The notes beneath the pieces are model-generated. The model had not been told where the DNA came from. It searched no databases and saw only the letters and a program-made list of their open reading frames with translations. Made by a program: the position numbers and the translations under genes. Positions 36,328-45,149 of a stretch of DNA of 59,730 bases are shown here, in pieces. The DNA is from Trueperaceae bacterium. Lineage in GTDB: Bacteria; Deinococcota; Deinococci; Deinococcales; Trueperaceae. The number at the start of each line of letters is the position of its first letter. Positions within the stretch are counted from its first letter, which is position 1. The stretch spans positions 1,196,350-1,256,079 of the forward strand of contig CP070651.1 of assembly GCA_020354625.1 (NCBI GenBank). The letters are read 5' to 3'.

Positions 36328-37362
36328 ATGACAGAGCGCAATACGATAGGCCCCAGACGTGTGGGATTGCTAGGTGTGGGTACGGTGGGTACCGCGCTCG
36401 TAAACTTGCTGGGTGAACGGCAGGATGTGCCGGCGACCATCAGTAAGGCGTTGGTCAGAGATCTCGAGAAACCGAGATCGATTGTGCATCCAGAAAGGCT
36501 TCTTACGACCGACGCAGCAGAGGTTCTTGAGAACGCAGACATCCTGGTTGAGTTGATGGGTGGTGTCTCGTTGGCTGGGGATCTCATGCTTGAGGCTTTG
36601 GAGGCAGGGAAACGGGTCGTGACTGCCAACAAAGCAGTATTGGCCGAACGCTGGGAGTCCTTTGAGGACTATCTAAAGGCTGGACTCCTTTACTATGAGG
36701 CAGCGGTCATGGCCGGCACACCTGTGATCGGGCCTCTTACAGATGCACTTCGTGGGTCAAAACCCCTTGAGCTTCACGGAATTCTCAACGGCACTTGTAC
36801 CTATATTCTCAGCAAGTTGGAGGAGGGGAGTCCCTACCAGGAAGCGCTCGCAGAGGCGCAACGTCTCGGTTATGCCGAAGCAGATCCGACTCTGGACGTT
36901 GAGGGTTTCGATGCGGCTCATAAGCTCACGATTCTGGCGCGTTTGTCGTTCGACCCAAGCTTGTCCTGGGAGAAGGTTAAAGCGAAGACGCACGGTATCT
37001 CCCATTTGACGCCGGCGATTGTGAAAGAAGCGATGGAGGATGGTGGTAGGGTTCGTCTCTTGGGCAGTGTCTATCCATCAGAAGGTGAGTGGCGGGTCGA
37101 GGTTCGCCCAGTCTACTTGCCGGCATCTCATCCCTTGGCAGCCTCGGAAGGTACGCGCAACGCTGTTCTCTTCCGCGGTGATGCTGTGGGTGAGGTGTTC
37201 ATTTCAGGGGCCGGGGCCGGGGCCGAGCCGACAGCTAGCGCTGTTCTCGCTGACGTGCTGAATGCCGTTGAGAGCCGTCCTGGGCCTCGGGTATTGTCTC
37301 GGGCCTTTAAACCTCCTTTGGACTATCGGCCTGACGATCTAGGTGAACTCAAGCGGGAATGA
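36328..37362 (+). CDS. hom: Homoserine dehydrogenase
   Basis: The 344-residue enzyme reduces aspartate semialdehyde to homoserine. It has the nucleotide-binding VGLLGVGTVGTALVNLLGE, the VVTANKAVLAERW segment, and the catalytic domain GILNGTCTYILSKLEEG with EADPTLDVEGFDAAHKLTIL (catalytic Lys). It ends without the ACT domain found in longer forms, as in the short Thermus enzyme, so allosteric threonine control through ACT is not expected. Its TGA overlaps the thrC start by 4 bases (ATGA). Confidence 0.97.
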   Translation: MTERNTIGPRRVGLLGVGTVGTALVNLLGERQDVPATISKALVRDLEKPRSIVHPERLLTTDAAEVLENADILVELMGGVSLAGDLMLEALEAGKRVVTANKAVLAERWESFEDYLKAGLLYYEAAVMAGTPVIGPLTDALRGSKPLELHGILNGTCTYILSKLEEGSPYQEALAEAQRLGYAEADPTLDVEGFDAAHKLTILARLSFDPSLSWEKVKAKTHGISHLTPAIVKEAMEDGGRVRLLGSVYPSEGEWRVEVRPVYLPASHPLAASEGTRNAVLFRGDAVGEVFISGAGAGAEPTASAVLADVLNAVESRPGPRVLSRAFKPPLDYRPDDLGELKRE

Positions 37363-38669
37363 CAGGTCCTTCCTTTCGCAGTACGCGTAGTCCGGATCAA
37401 ATGGGCGTTCCGTTTCGAGAGGCTCTGTTACGGGGGTTGGCGCCAGATGGAGGGCTCTATTATCCCGATTCCATTCCGCAGCTCGAGCCCTCTTGGGAGC
37501 ACGAGAGCCGTTTCGAAGCTCTTGCATCTCAGGTACTGCATCTTTGGTTGGCCGAGGCTATGCCCGAGCGAAAGCTGGTGGAGAGGGTCGAGGAGGCTCT
37601 CCATTTCCCGGTACCGCTTGTCGATCTACCGGGTGATTGCTATCTGCTCGAGCTCTTTCATGGCCCTACGCTCTCTTTCAAGGACTTCGGTGCCCGAGTA
37701 ATGGCCCGACTGATGAGTTACTTTTTGGAGCAGCTTCACAGTCACCGTACCATCTTGGTAGCTACCTCGGGTGACACAGGGAGTGCTGTCGCAGACGGTT
37801 TTTCGGGACAAGAGAACATCGATGTGGTTTTACTCTATCCCCAGGGGATGGTGAGTCGTGTACAAGAGCGTCAGTTGATCGTGGCTCGCCCAGGGGTACG
37901 GGCTTTCGCAGTTGATGGCACTTTCGACGATTGTCAGCGCTTGGTCAAGAACGTTCTCGCTGATCGGGATCTTTTTCACCTCGGTCTCTCGAGCGCCAAT
38001 TCGATCAACATCGGTCGCTTGTTGCCCCAAACGCTCTACTATCTATGGGGGGCGCGTGTAGCTGCGATGAGAGAGGTATCCTCTCTAAACGTCTGTGTGC
38101 CGTGTGGGAACTTGGGGAATCTAACGGGAGGGGTCTTAGCCAGTCTGATGGGTCTTCCGATCAAGCGCTTTCTCGCGGCACACAACGCCAACGACTACTT
38201 TCCCAAGTATCTGCACGGTCGAGTTGCGCCGTTCGCGTTTGAATCGACGGTTGCTACCTTATCGAACGCCATGGATGTCGGCTCACCCAGTAATTTCGAG
38301 CGGCTTTACACGTTGCTCAAAGACCGGATGCGTGATGAAATGTGGGGGGTGAGCGTAGACGACGATGCTACGTTGGGGCGAATCAAGCAGACCTATGAGG
38401 AAGCTGGCGTGATCGTCTGTCCCCATACAGCGGTAGGGCTCGAAGCGGTTGCGCGCTATAGGCAGGAGACCGGGGATATGACCCCGACAATGGTCCTTGC
38501 GACAGCCCATCCCGCCAAATTTCCAGAGGTGATCCAGCAGGCCCTCCATCGTGAGCCACCACGCAGTGAGGTCCTGGATGCCCTTTGGTCTCTGCCCACT
38601 TCGGTTGAGTCATTGGAGCCGAAGCCGAAGGCGTTGCAGAAGATCCTTGAACAAGGCATACCTCTATAA
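37359..38669 (+). CDS. thrC: Threonine synthase
   Basis: The 436-residue PLP enzyme makes threonine from phosphohomoserine. It has the PLP Lys in HGPTLSFKDFGARVMAR, a phosphate-binding ATSGDTGSAVADGF and CGNLGNLTGG, and the N-terminal extension RSPDQMGVPFREALLRGLAPDGGLYYP of the longer (E. coli/yeast-like) class. It is translationally coupled to hom. Homoserine kinase (thrB) is not in the window. Its end overlaps the convergent S41 gene by 6 bases. Confidence 0.97.
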   Translation: MTGPSFRSTRSPDQMGVPFREALLRGLAPDGGLYYPDSIPQLEPSWEHESRFEALASQVLHLWLAEAMPERKLVERVEEALHFPVPLVDLPGDCYLLELFHGPTLSFKDFGARVMARLMSYFLEQLHSHRTILVATSGDTGSAVADGFSGQENIDVVLLYPQGMVSRVQERQLIVARPGVRAFAVDGTFDDCQRLVKNVLADRDLFHLGLSSANSINIGRLLPQTLYYLWGARVAAMREVSSLNVCVPCGNLGNLTGGVLASLMGLPIKRFLAAHNANDYFPKYLHGRVAPFAFESTVATLSNAMDVGSPSNFERLYTLLKDRMRDEMWGVSVDDDATLGRIKQTYEEAGVIVCPHTAVGLEAVARYRQETGDMTPTMVLATAHPAKFPEVIQQALHREPPRSEVLDALWSLPTSVESLEPKPKALQKILEQGIPL

Positions 38670-39599
38670 CTTGCTTTTTAGTAGTGTCAGAGCAGCTTTC
38701 AAAGATTGATCGGAGGACGTGACGATGTCGGGAATGACGCCTCGTCCTTCCCATGTGGGACCACCGATCGGTGCCAAGACCCCGGTGGCGATCCACGCCT
38801 GAGAGCCATCGCGCAAACAGAAGGGGAGAACAGCCTCTACGTTACCTGCACTCGTTTCGCCGATAATAGTCGCCCTACTACGTTGCTGCAAGGCACCTGC
38901 TAGACCTTCGGCCGCACTATTGACCTGCTTGTCTATGAGGATTGCTAGGGGGAGATTCGTCTCTACCTGTCCGACAGCAGGATAGGGGAGTGGGAGTGTC
39001 CAGCGCGTTAAAGTTCGCCAGAGAAACCCCTGGGTAAATATTCCGGCAACTCGCATCATCTCGACAAGACGTCCTCCCGGATTCCCTCGGAGATCGAGAA
39101 TGAGAGCGGCAGCTTCTGCCCTTACGAGTGTGGCCACTGCACCCCTTGCATTCGCTGCAACGCCTGGTGTCGCCAAGTCCGGGAGTTTCAGGTAGCCGAT
39201 ATTTCCTGCCAACATTTCGAAGTGCACATTGCCTAATGTTCCTTTAGTGGCTTGCGAAAATACACCTAAACAGGGCAAATCTCCGTAACTGGACCGGATC
39301 TCTTCGACTTTGCCTGGGGGCACGAAAACCGAGTGGTTGTCGCCTAATTCTGCGTACATCTCCTCGAGGATTCGGTAGAAATTCTCGTCGTCTTTGGAAG
39401 ACAGCGCTCGCGGTTCGTACTCCTCGCGTATGTTATTCCAGTCGATACCTCGGACCGAAAGATCCCAGTATCGTTCGCTTACAAGTCGCCAAGCTACATC
39501 GAAACGGTCGGCGTACGACATCGACCCGGTTTGTGCGTGACTGGTGGTGAATAGCGCTGTGCAGACCAGCACGAAGATAAGGCAAGCGATGCGGTTCAT
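38664..39599 (-). CDS. S41-family peptidase, secreted
   Basis: The 311-residue protein has a signal peptide (about residues 1-22, ending TSHAQ), a helical N-terminal part with ELGDNHSVFVPP, and the S41 catalytic core: LILDLRGNPGG and VNSAAEGLAGAL with the probable nucleophile Ser228. The later IIGETSAGNVEA resembles the IRBP/Tricorn-type branch; the Lys of the CtpA branch is absent. No PDZ domain is clear. ATG 39599 fits the signal peptide and lies seven bases after TACACT; earlier in-frame starts add unlikely sequence. The substrate is unknown. Confidence 0.88.
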   Translation of the reverse strand: MNRIACLIFVLVCTALFTTSHAQTGSMSYADRFDVAWRLVSERYWDLSVRGIDWNNIREEYEPRALSSKDDENFYRILEEMYAELGDNHSVFVPPGKVEEIRSSYGDLPCLGVFSQATKGTLGNVHFEMLAGNIGYLKLPDLATPGVAANARGAVATLVRAEAAALILDLRGNPGGRLVEMMRVAGIFTQGFLWRTLTRWTLPLPYPAVGQVETNLPLAILIDKQVNSAAEGLAGALQQRSRATIIGETSAGNVEAVLPFCLRDGSQAWIATGVLAPIGGPTWEGRGVIPDIVTSSDQSLKAALTLLKSKL

Positions 39600-39606
39600 A
39601 GAGTGT

Positions 39607-39612
39607 AGTGTA
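39607..39612 (-). promoter_or_regulatory. Leaderless -10 box of the S41 peptidase gene
   Basis: TACACT on the minus strand, seven bases before the ATG. The 128 bases up to the pfkB stop hold nothing else that I recognise. Confidence 0.45.
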
Positions 39613-39740
39613 ACCAACACTGAAGACGATCCGAGCGAGCTTTTTACGTCGAGAGCGGACACGAAAGGACCGTCTTGTGAGGTCGTAGCAGTCTTCATTT
39701 TGGGGTGTCCTCGATGCGATGCGATTAGAGCAAGTGGGTC

Positions 39741-40685
39741 TTACGATTCCACTTTGGTCATCTCAGCAGCATAGTCCTCTATCATATCGGCGTCGATAAC
39801 AATGCTTTGAGCGCCCACACGTGTTGTGTTGAGTGCTCCTGCAACGTTGCCGAGACGAGCTGCATAGAGGAGATCGTAGCCTTTCATGATCCCATGGGCA
39901 AAAGCTGCGGTGTAATAGTCACCAGCACCGGTGGTGTCCACGACGCCATCGATGTCGTACGCTTCAACCAACTCGGTTAGCTCTGGGGTGATTACGATTG
40001 AGCCCATCTCACCGACCTTGACTACCAAACGTTCGACGCCGTGCTGCTTGAGTCCTGAAACCGCATCCGAGATAGAGAATTCACCTGTCAGTGTGTAGAG
40101 TTCTTTCTCATTCATGAGTAAGTAGTCAACCTCGCGTACGAGCGAGATGAGGCGATCCTGTAGGGCGTTGACTGCTCCCGTACCTAGATCGACAAAGGTG
40201 GTCAGGCCGAACCCTTTTGCGTACTCAAGGGCACGAACTGCATACTCTCGTTGACGTCCACCTATAAGGCTGTACGCACTCATAACGAGCGCATCACACG
40301 ATTGAACCTGAGTTGGGCTTAGACCTGCGGAATCGAGATGGCGACTCGCGCCTGCGGCGCTGATCATCGTGCGTTGGGTGTCGGGAGTAATGAGCAGGGT
40401 GACACTGCTCGTCTGCATATGTGTATCGGTCTGGATCAAGCTGAGGTCTACACCCTCCTCGCGAACATATTTGAGCGCGAGTTCCGAAAAGGGACCCGTT
40501 CCGACGCGGGTCGCTACCGAGACCGAATGACCGAGACGTGCGAGGGCTGTGGCGATCGTTCCGCCTGCGCCGCCGGGCTCCATGACTGCCCGGAGAGCAG
40601 TGACTTCCCCGCCCGCCTCGGGGAGCTCATGTACAAAATACATCTGATCGACGGTGACATCACCGACAACAAAAAACTTGGACAT
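39741..40685 (-). CDS. PfkB-family carbohydrate/nucleoside kinase
   Basis: The 314-residue kinase has both PfkB signatures: the N-terminal EPGGAGGTIATALARLGHSV and the C-terminal DTTGAGDYYTAAFAHGI with the catalytic Asp. Start MSKFFVVGDVTVDQMYFV is typical, and an AGGAGAGGG ribosome-binding site precedes it. Substrates in the family include sugars, adenosine and pseudouridine; the sequence does not decide. Because psuG is present in the window, a pseudouridine kinase role is possible but is not supported by adjacency. It follows rsmA on the same strand after 66 bases. Confidence 0.88.
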   Translation of the reverse strand: MSKFFVVGDVTVDQMYFVHELPEAGGEVTALRAVMEPGGAGGTIATALARLGHSVSVATRVGTGPFSELALKYVREEGVDLSLIQTDTHMQTSSVTLLITPDTQRTMISAAGASRHLDSAGLSPTQVQSCDALVMSAYSLIGGRQREYAVRALEYAKGFGLTTFVDLGTGAVNALQDRLISLVREVDYLLMNEKELYTLTGEFSISDAVSGLKQHGVERLVVKVGEMGSIVITPELTELVEAYDIDGVVDTTGAGDYYTAAFAHGIMKGYDLLYAARLGNVAGALNTTRVGAQSIVIDADMIEDYAAEMTKVES

Positions 40686-40724
40686 CCACCCTCTCCTGAA
40701 TAGAAGGTTGAGTTTGTACTCAGC

Positions 40725-40746
40725 GTTTAGCTTAAACTAGTATACT
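40725..40746 (-). promoter_or_regulatory. Possible pfkB promoter with inverted repeat
   Basis: On the minus strand TATACT (40739-40744, within the palindrome AGTATACT) is a good -10 box, about 53 bases before the pfkB start. Immediately downstream GTTTA-GCT-TAAAC (40725-40737) is an inverted repeat at the expected transcription start. No clear -35 box. Confidence 0.4.
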
Positions 40747-40751
40747 TGATT

Positions 40752-41600
40752 TTACATTCCAGATAGAACTTTAAAATGCAATAGAGTCCAAAGCTCTCGA
40801 AATGTACTTAGTTCCAATGCTTCTGCGCGCACATTCCGATCTAACCCGAGCTTGCTCAGAGCTTTGAGAACAGTCTCTTTGTTATAGCCTGCCAATTGCA
40901 GGTTTTTGTACAAGGTCTTCCGGCGGTGCCGAAAACTGGACCCGATGAGCCTAAAGAGGCCCGGTTCCGGTCGCGCTTCGGGGTTTATATCGATCCTTAC
41001 AATACTGCTGGTGACTTGAGGTGCGGGAAGGAAACTGCTGCGACTGACGTGGCGCACGATTCTGGCCCGACCAAAATGTGTACAGAGCAGCGTTAGCCTC
41101 CCATACGGTTTTTCACTGGGTTGTGCTGTTAGGCGTTCAGCGACTTCCCGCTGGATCAAGAAGACAAGCCGCTTGAATTTACACGATTGTAAGGAGCGAA
41201 CGATGAGCGTTGAAGCGATGTTATAGGGAAGATTTGCAACCAGCAGACTCCTCTTGGGAAGTCCGGAGAAGTCGTAATCCATGGCGTCGCCGTGAATGAG
41301 TTCAACATTGGAAAGATCAGCCAAAGTCTCCTTTAAGACCTCGATGAGCCGGGCATCGACTTCGATGGCGATGATAGATTTGGCGTGAACTGCCATGGCT
41401 CGTGTCAATACGCCCAGACCGGGTCCTATCTCGAGGACGATATCTTTGGAGGTTGCCTCAGCCGTCGCTACGATCGTCTCGAGGGTATTGGAATCGATTA
41501 AGAAGTTTTGTCCCAAGCCTTTGTTTGCGCGGATACCGTGTCTTTGTAATAGGGCGCGTACGGCGGAGGGATGTGAAAGAGGATGAGGTTTCAAAGCCAT
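40752..41600 (-). CDS. rsmA: 16S rRNA dimethyladenosine transferase RsmA (KsgA)
   Basis: The protein of about 282 residues dimethylates two adjacent adenosines near the 3' end of 16S rRNA. It has the SAM-binding motifs RANKGLGQNFLIDSNTLETI, VLEIGPGLGVLTRAM, VELIHGDAMDYDF and the catalytic VANLPYNIAST (NLPY). ATG 41600 gives an N-terminus like Thermus KsgA (HPSAVRALLQRHG). A TTG at 41636 in the same frame is an alternative start; neither has a strong ribosome-binding site. Confidence 0.95.
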   Translation of the reverse strand: MALKPHPLSHPSAVRALLQRHGIRANKGLGQNFLIDSNTLETIVATAEATSKDIVLEIGPGLGVLTRAMAVHAKSIIAIEVDARLIEVLKETLADLSNVELIHGDAMDYDFSGLPKRSLLVANLPYNIASTLIVRSLQSCKFKRLVFLIQREVAERLTAQPSEKPYGRLTLLCTHFGRARIVRHVSRSSFLPAPQVTSSIVRIDINPEARPEPGLFRLIGSSFRHRRKTLYKNLQLAGYNKETVLKALSKLGLDRNVRAEALELSTFRELWTLLHFKVLSGM

Positions 41601-41723
41601 TTCAAAGGCAACTGTCGAGGTTATGCCCAAAAGCAATCTTGCGACCTGAACGAGGCCTGTTCATCCGCTTATTGAGATCGATTCGCTTCATTCGACGGGC
41701 GTGCTTAGCTGGATACGGAAGCC

Positions 41724-42215
41724 TCAGTCGATATTCTCTGTGATCACGTTTTCAAGCTGCTCCGTGGCTTCTTGTAAACTGGTTCCTTGGACAACTGCAA
41801 GCTCACTGATGAGCATGGTCTTGGCGTTTTCGAGCACATCTCGTTCGGTGGCTGCCAATCCCTTTTCGAGATCGCGTTGCGAAAGGACACCGATAAGGCG
41901 AGCTAAATCGTAGGTGCTTCCGCTGGCTAAGATCTCTTGTTCGGCCCGATAACGCGGTGGCCATTGATTGGGGAGCGATAGATCGGCTTTGGCAACTGCT
42001 TGGAAGACGTGTGAGATCTCGGCATTACTCACCGTGTGTCGCAGCCCAACCTCTTGACCTTTCCGAAGAGGTACCAGCACTTCCATGTCTCCACGGATGA
42101 ACACAATCTTCAAGTAATCCTGGGTTTCGCCCAAGACTTCACGGGTTGTTTTCTCTTTGACCACACCTGCGCCCTGAGATGGATAGACGACCTGATCGCC
42201 AACTTCAAAAGTCAC
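41724..42215 (-). CDS. Second CarD/CdnL-family regulator
   Basis: The 163-residue protein has the CarD polymerase-interacting domain (FEVGDQVVYPSQGAGVVKEK, LKIVFIRGDMEVLVPLRKGQ) and the helical DNA-binding domain with the wedge Trp in LSLPNQWPPRYRAEQEIL, then LSQRDLEKGLAATERDVLEN. It is more like CdnL of other bacteria than Thermus CarD, which is the protein at 14503-15009. GTG 42215 has a GGGAGG Shine-Dalgarno 5 bases away. It lies between rsmA and uvrB on the same strand. Confidence 0.92.
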   Translation of the reverse strand: MTFEVGDQVVYPSQGAGVVKEKTTREVLGETQDYLKIVFIRGDMEVLVPLRKGQEVGLRHTVSNAEISHVFQAVAKADLSLPNQWPPRYRAEQEILASGSTYDLARLIGVLSQRDLEKGLAATERDVLENAKTMLISELAVVQGTSLQEATEQLENVITENID

Positions 42216-42279
42216 GCGTGCCTCCCGGCGCTATAGCGTACCATACACCACTTGCCCTCGGCGTCTCGCTCCTAGAACA

Positions 42280-44307
42280 TCATTTCCGAGAACCGGTTTT
42301 AACTTTTTGAGTTGGAATAGTCGTCATCATGACGTCTTTCCCTTGTAAGCGGGCTTCGAGCTCACGAACTCGGTCACGGATGGCAGCAGCGCGTTCGAAA
42401 TCGAGCGCCTCCGAGGCCTCCCACATTTCGGTTTCCAAGAGGGCTAGTTCCTGTTTCACGTCATCCAAGACCAATTCTCGTTCCCAAGGAGCGAGTTGTT
42501 GGTGTTCTACCTCTTCGTCTTCGCCACGAATGACGTCGTGAATGCGCTTGCGGATGCTTTCAGGGGTAATTCTATGTTGCTCATTATAGGTGAGCTGCTT
42601 TTCACGCCGCCTTGAGGTTTCCTCGATGGCTGCCTGCATGGCATCGCTGACAACGTCGGCATAGAGAAAGACTACGCCGTTTACATTTCTAGCTGCCCTA
42701 CCGATCGTTTGGATTAAGCTCTTCTCACTTCGTAAGAACCCGGTCTTATCTGCATCGAGAATGGCAACAAGGGATACTTCGGGGAGGTCGAGCCCTTCCC
42801 GGAGCAAGTTGATTCCGACGAGGACGTCGAAATGCCCTAGCCGCAGGTCGCGGATGATGACCTGTCGTTCCAAGGCGTCGATCTCACTATGCATGTAGCG
42901 TACACGTACCCCTTGTTGTGCAAGGAACTCCGTCAAGTCTTCAGACATTTTCTTTGTGAGTGTGGTGACCAACACGCGCTCATCGCGCGAGGCCTTCTCG
43001 CGCACGGCAAAGAGCAGATCGTCGATTTGGCCTCGACTCGGTTTAACCGTGATTTCTGGATCGATGAGGCCTGTGGGCCGAATGATCTGCTCGATAACGT
43101 GATCGCTCAGGTCCAACTCTTGGTTGGCGGGGGTTGCCGAGACAAAGACGACCTGGCCAACCATGTTGAAAAACTCTTCTTCTCGGAGGGGTCGGTTGTC
43201 GAGGGCTGCAGGTAGTCGAAAGCCGTAATCGACAAGCGTCTGCTTCCGTGATCGGTCGCCGTTATACATGCCTCGAAGCTGAGGTAGCATGACATGGCTT
43301 TCGTCCAAAAACACCAGGAAGTCATCGGGGAAGTAATCGAGTAACGTGTGAGGTGGTTCGCCCGGTTGTCGCCCGTCAAGGTACCTTGAGTAGTTTTCGA
43401 TTCCACTGCAATAGCCCAGAGTGCGCAGCATCTCGAGATCGTAGAGAGTTCGCTCTTTCAGACGTTGTTTTTCAATGAGCTTACCGGTGTTTTCAAAGAA
43501 GGTCAGGCGTCGTTCTAGATCATCTCGTATTTCATCTATGGCTGGTTCGAGTTTTTCATATGGCGTCACGTAATGTTTTGCAGGGAATACGGTGGCGCTC
43601 TGAAGCTCCGTCAACTCGTTTCCCGTGAGCGGATCGACCATGATCAACCGGTCGATCTCATCGCCCCATAGTTCGATGCGGAGTGGCGTCTCTTCGTAGG
43701 CTGCCCAGACCTCTATAACATCGCCTTTGGCTCTGAACCGGCCAGCTGCGAGTTCGATATCGTTTCGCTCGTACTGCTGGGTGATAAGTCTGCCGAGGAT
43801 CTCATCTCGGGGTAGTTCGGAACCGACGGAAAGGATCAGGTTGAGATTCTGGTACTCTTCTGGTGAACCGAGACCATATATGGCGCTTACAGACGCGACG
43901 ACAATGACATCACGGCGTGTTAGCAAGCTTCGGGTTGTCGAGTGCCTGAGGCGCTCGAGCTCCATATTGATATTGGCATCCTTTTCGATGAAGAGGTCGC
44001 GCGCGGGTACATACGCCTCGGGTTGATAGTAATCGTAGTAGCTAATAAAGAACTCGACGGCAGCTTCCGGGAAAAAGTCACGAAACTCAGCAGCAAGCTG
44101 GGCGGTAAGGATCTTGTTGGGAGCGAGGATGAGGGCTGGACGTTGTTCTGCTTCGATGACCTTTGCCATGGTAAAGGTTTTGCCTGTGCCTGTGCCACCG
44201 AGTAGTGTCTGGTACCGTAACCCGTCCCTAAGGCCGTCGACGATGGCGTTGATGGCTTCGGGCTGATCGCCCTTGGGTGTGAAAGGGGATTCGACTTTTA
44301 GCGGCAT
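42280..44307 (-). CDS. uvrB: Excinuclease ABC subunit B
   Basis: The 675-residue helicase-like subunit loads damage and recruits UvrC. It has Walker [16 protein letters not shown], the beta-hairpin [20 protein letters not shown], motif [12 protein letters not shown], motif [11 protein letters not shown], and a C-terminal UVR domain ([13 protein letters not shown]). The start ATG is preceded at 6 bases by TAAACT (44314-44319), with no Shine-Dalgarno, so the mRNA is probably leaderless. It is divergent from osmC. uvrA is not in the window. Confidence 0.98.
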   Translation of the reverse strand: MPLKVESPFTPKGDQPEAINAIVDGLRDGLRYQTLLGGTGTGKTFTMAKVIEAEQRPALILAPNKILTAQLAAEFRDFFPEAAVEFFISYYDYYQPEAYVPARDLFIEKDANINMELERLRHSTTRSLLTRRDVIVVASVSAIYGLGSPEEYQNLNLILSVGSELPRDEILGRLITQQYERNDIELAAGRFRAKGDVIEVWAAYEETPLRIELWGDEIDRLIMVDPLTGNELTELQSATVFPAKHYVTPYEKLEPAIDEIRDDLERRLTFFENTGKLIEKQRLKERTLYDLEMLRTLGYCSGIENYSRYLDGRQPGEPPHTLLDYFPDDFLVFLDESHVMLPQLRGMYNGDRSRKQTLVDYGFRLPAALDNRPLREEEFFNMVGQVVFVSATPANQELDLSDHVIEQIIRPTGLIDPEITVKPSRGQIDDLLFAVREKASRDERVLVTTLTKKMSEDLTEFLAQQGVRVRYMHSEIDALERQVIIRDLRLGHFDVLVGINLLREGLDLPEVSLVAILDADKTGFLRSEKSLIQTIGRAARNVNGVVFLYADVVSDAMQAAIEETSRRREKQLTYNEQHRITPESIRKRIHDVIRGEDEEVEHQQLAPWERELVLDDVKQELALLETEMWEASEALDFERAAAIRDRVRELEARLQGKDVMMTTIPTQKVKTGSRK

Positions 44308-44313
44308 CGCTCT

Positions 44314-44319
44314 AGTTTA
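44314..44319 (-). promoter_or_regulatory. Leaderless -10 box of uvrB
   Basis: TAAACT on the minus strand, six bases before the uvrB ATG. Confidence 0.5.
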
Positions 44320-44363
44320 CTGGCTACCGGGGGAGGAGAGGGTTTATAAAGTGACGTGGGTAG

Positions 44364-44394
44364 TTGCTGTTGTGTCGAGGGTGTACGTGTACAC
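44364..44394 (+). promoter_or_regulatory. osmC promoter with palindromic element
   Basis: TTGCTG (44364-44369) and TGTACA (44388-44393) are spaced by 18 bases. The -10 lies inside GTGTAC-GT-GTACAC (44381-44394), an inverted repeat that could bind a redox repressor. The transcript would have a short leader with the AAAGGAGGG ribosome-binding site. Confidence 0.45.
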
Positions 44395-44434
44395 TTGTGA
44401 TGAAACTTCTTGTGCGTATGGAAAGGAGGGCATC

Positions 44435-44854
44435 ATGCCTGTACGTGTGGCGAATGCGAGTTGGGAAGGGGATCTCAAAAGAGGTAGTGGGTCGATGAGG
44501 CTCGGTAGCGGGGGTTTTGAGGGACCGTATTCACACGGTACCCGTTTCGGCGAGGAGCCGGGTACCAATCCTGAAGAGCTTATCGGTGCGGCGCACGCGG
44601 GTTGCTTTTCTATGTTTCTATCCTCTCTCCTCAGCAATGCTGGTTATCCCCCGACGCGTATCGAAACCGAGGCCAAGGTGCACTTAGGGGAAGGTCCTGC
44701 CATCAATCTGATCGAGCTCCACACAGAGGCAGATGTTCCGGGAGTCAGTCAGGAAACCTTTGAAGAACTCGCTGAGCAGGCGAAAAAGAGATGTCCTGTC
44801 TCAAAGGCTCTGGCTTCTGTCGAAATCGAGTTGAAAGCAATCTTGGTGGGTTGA
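44435..44854 (+). CDS. OsmC/Ohr-family peroxide-detoxifying protein
   Basis: The 139-residue protein belongs to the OsmC branch: start VRVANASWEGDLKRGSGSMR, NPEELIGAAHAGCFSMFLSS with the first reactive Cys, and KKRCPVSKALASVEIE with the second. The two Cys reduce organic hydroperoxides at the dimer interface. ATG 44435 has an excellent AAAGGAGGG Shine-Dalgarno; the longer in-frame upstream sequence crosses the promoter. It is divergent from uvrB. Confidence 0.94.
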   Translation: MPVRVANASWEGDLKRGSGSMRLGSGGFEGPYSHGTRFGEEPGTNPEELIGAAHAGCFSMFLSSLLSNAGYPPTRIETEAKVHLGEGPAINLIELHTEADVPGVSQETFEELAEQAKKRCPVSKALASVEIELKAILVG

Positions 44855-44875
44855 TCGGCGTCTATTGCGACGAAC

Positions 44876-44910
44876 GCTGTCTTGGTCAGACTTTGCCTGA
44901 CCAAGACAGC
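44876..44910 (+). terminator. osmC terminator
   Basis: A perfect 14-base stem (GCTGTCTTGGTCAG and its complement) closes a 7-base loop 21 bases after the osmC stop. No T tract follows. Confidence 0.7.
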
Positions 44911-44947
44911 ATGTAGAGTTCAATAGAAGGTGGTGGGTACCGTTTGA

Positions 44948-44969
44948 CTCATGAGCGGGATCTCATGAG
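44948..44969. repeat. Pair of CTCATGAG palindromes
   Basis: Two perfect copies of the palindrome CTCATGAG are separated by six bases (CGGGAT). The arrangement can fold as a hairpin or bind a dimeric protein. It lies between convergent osmC and the ABC exporter. The rest of the 295-base gap shows only an imperfect hairpin near 44979-45007 and a related CGGGATTTCATGCGAT at 45058-45073. Confidence 0.5.
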
Positions 44970-45149
44970 ATTCCTTCTCGTTTGGTCCGGTTGTACCGAC
45001 TAAAACGAACGGCGCGGCAAACAAAGGAGAAGGTGACCGGAACCCGATTGATCAACGGGATTTCATGCGATAAGAAGCAGACGGTGTGTCCCGTAGGTGA
45101 GATGGGTGCGCGCCGTGACTGCTGAGGGCAACGAAAAGCAGGCTCGTTC

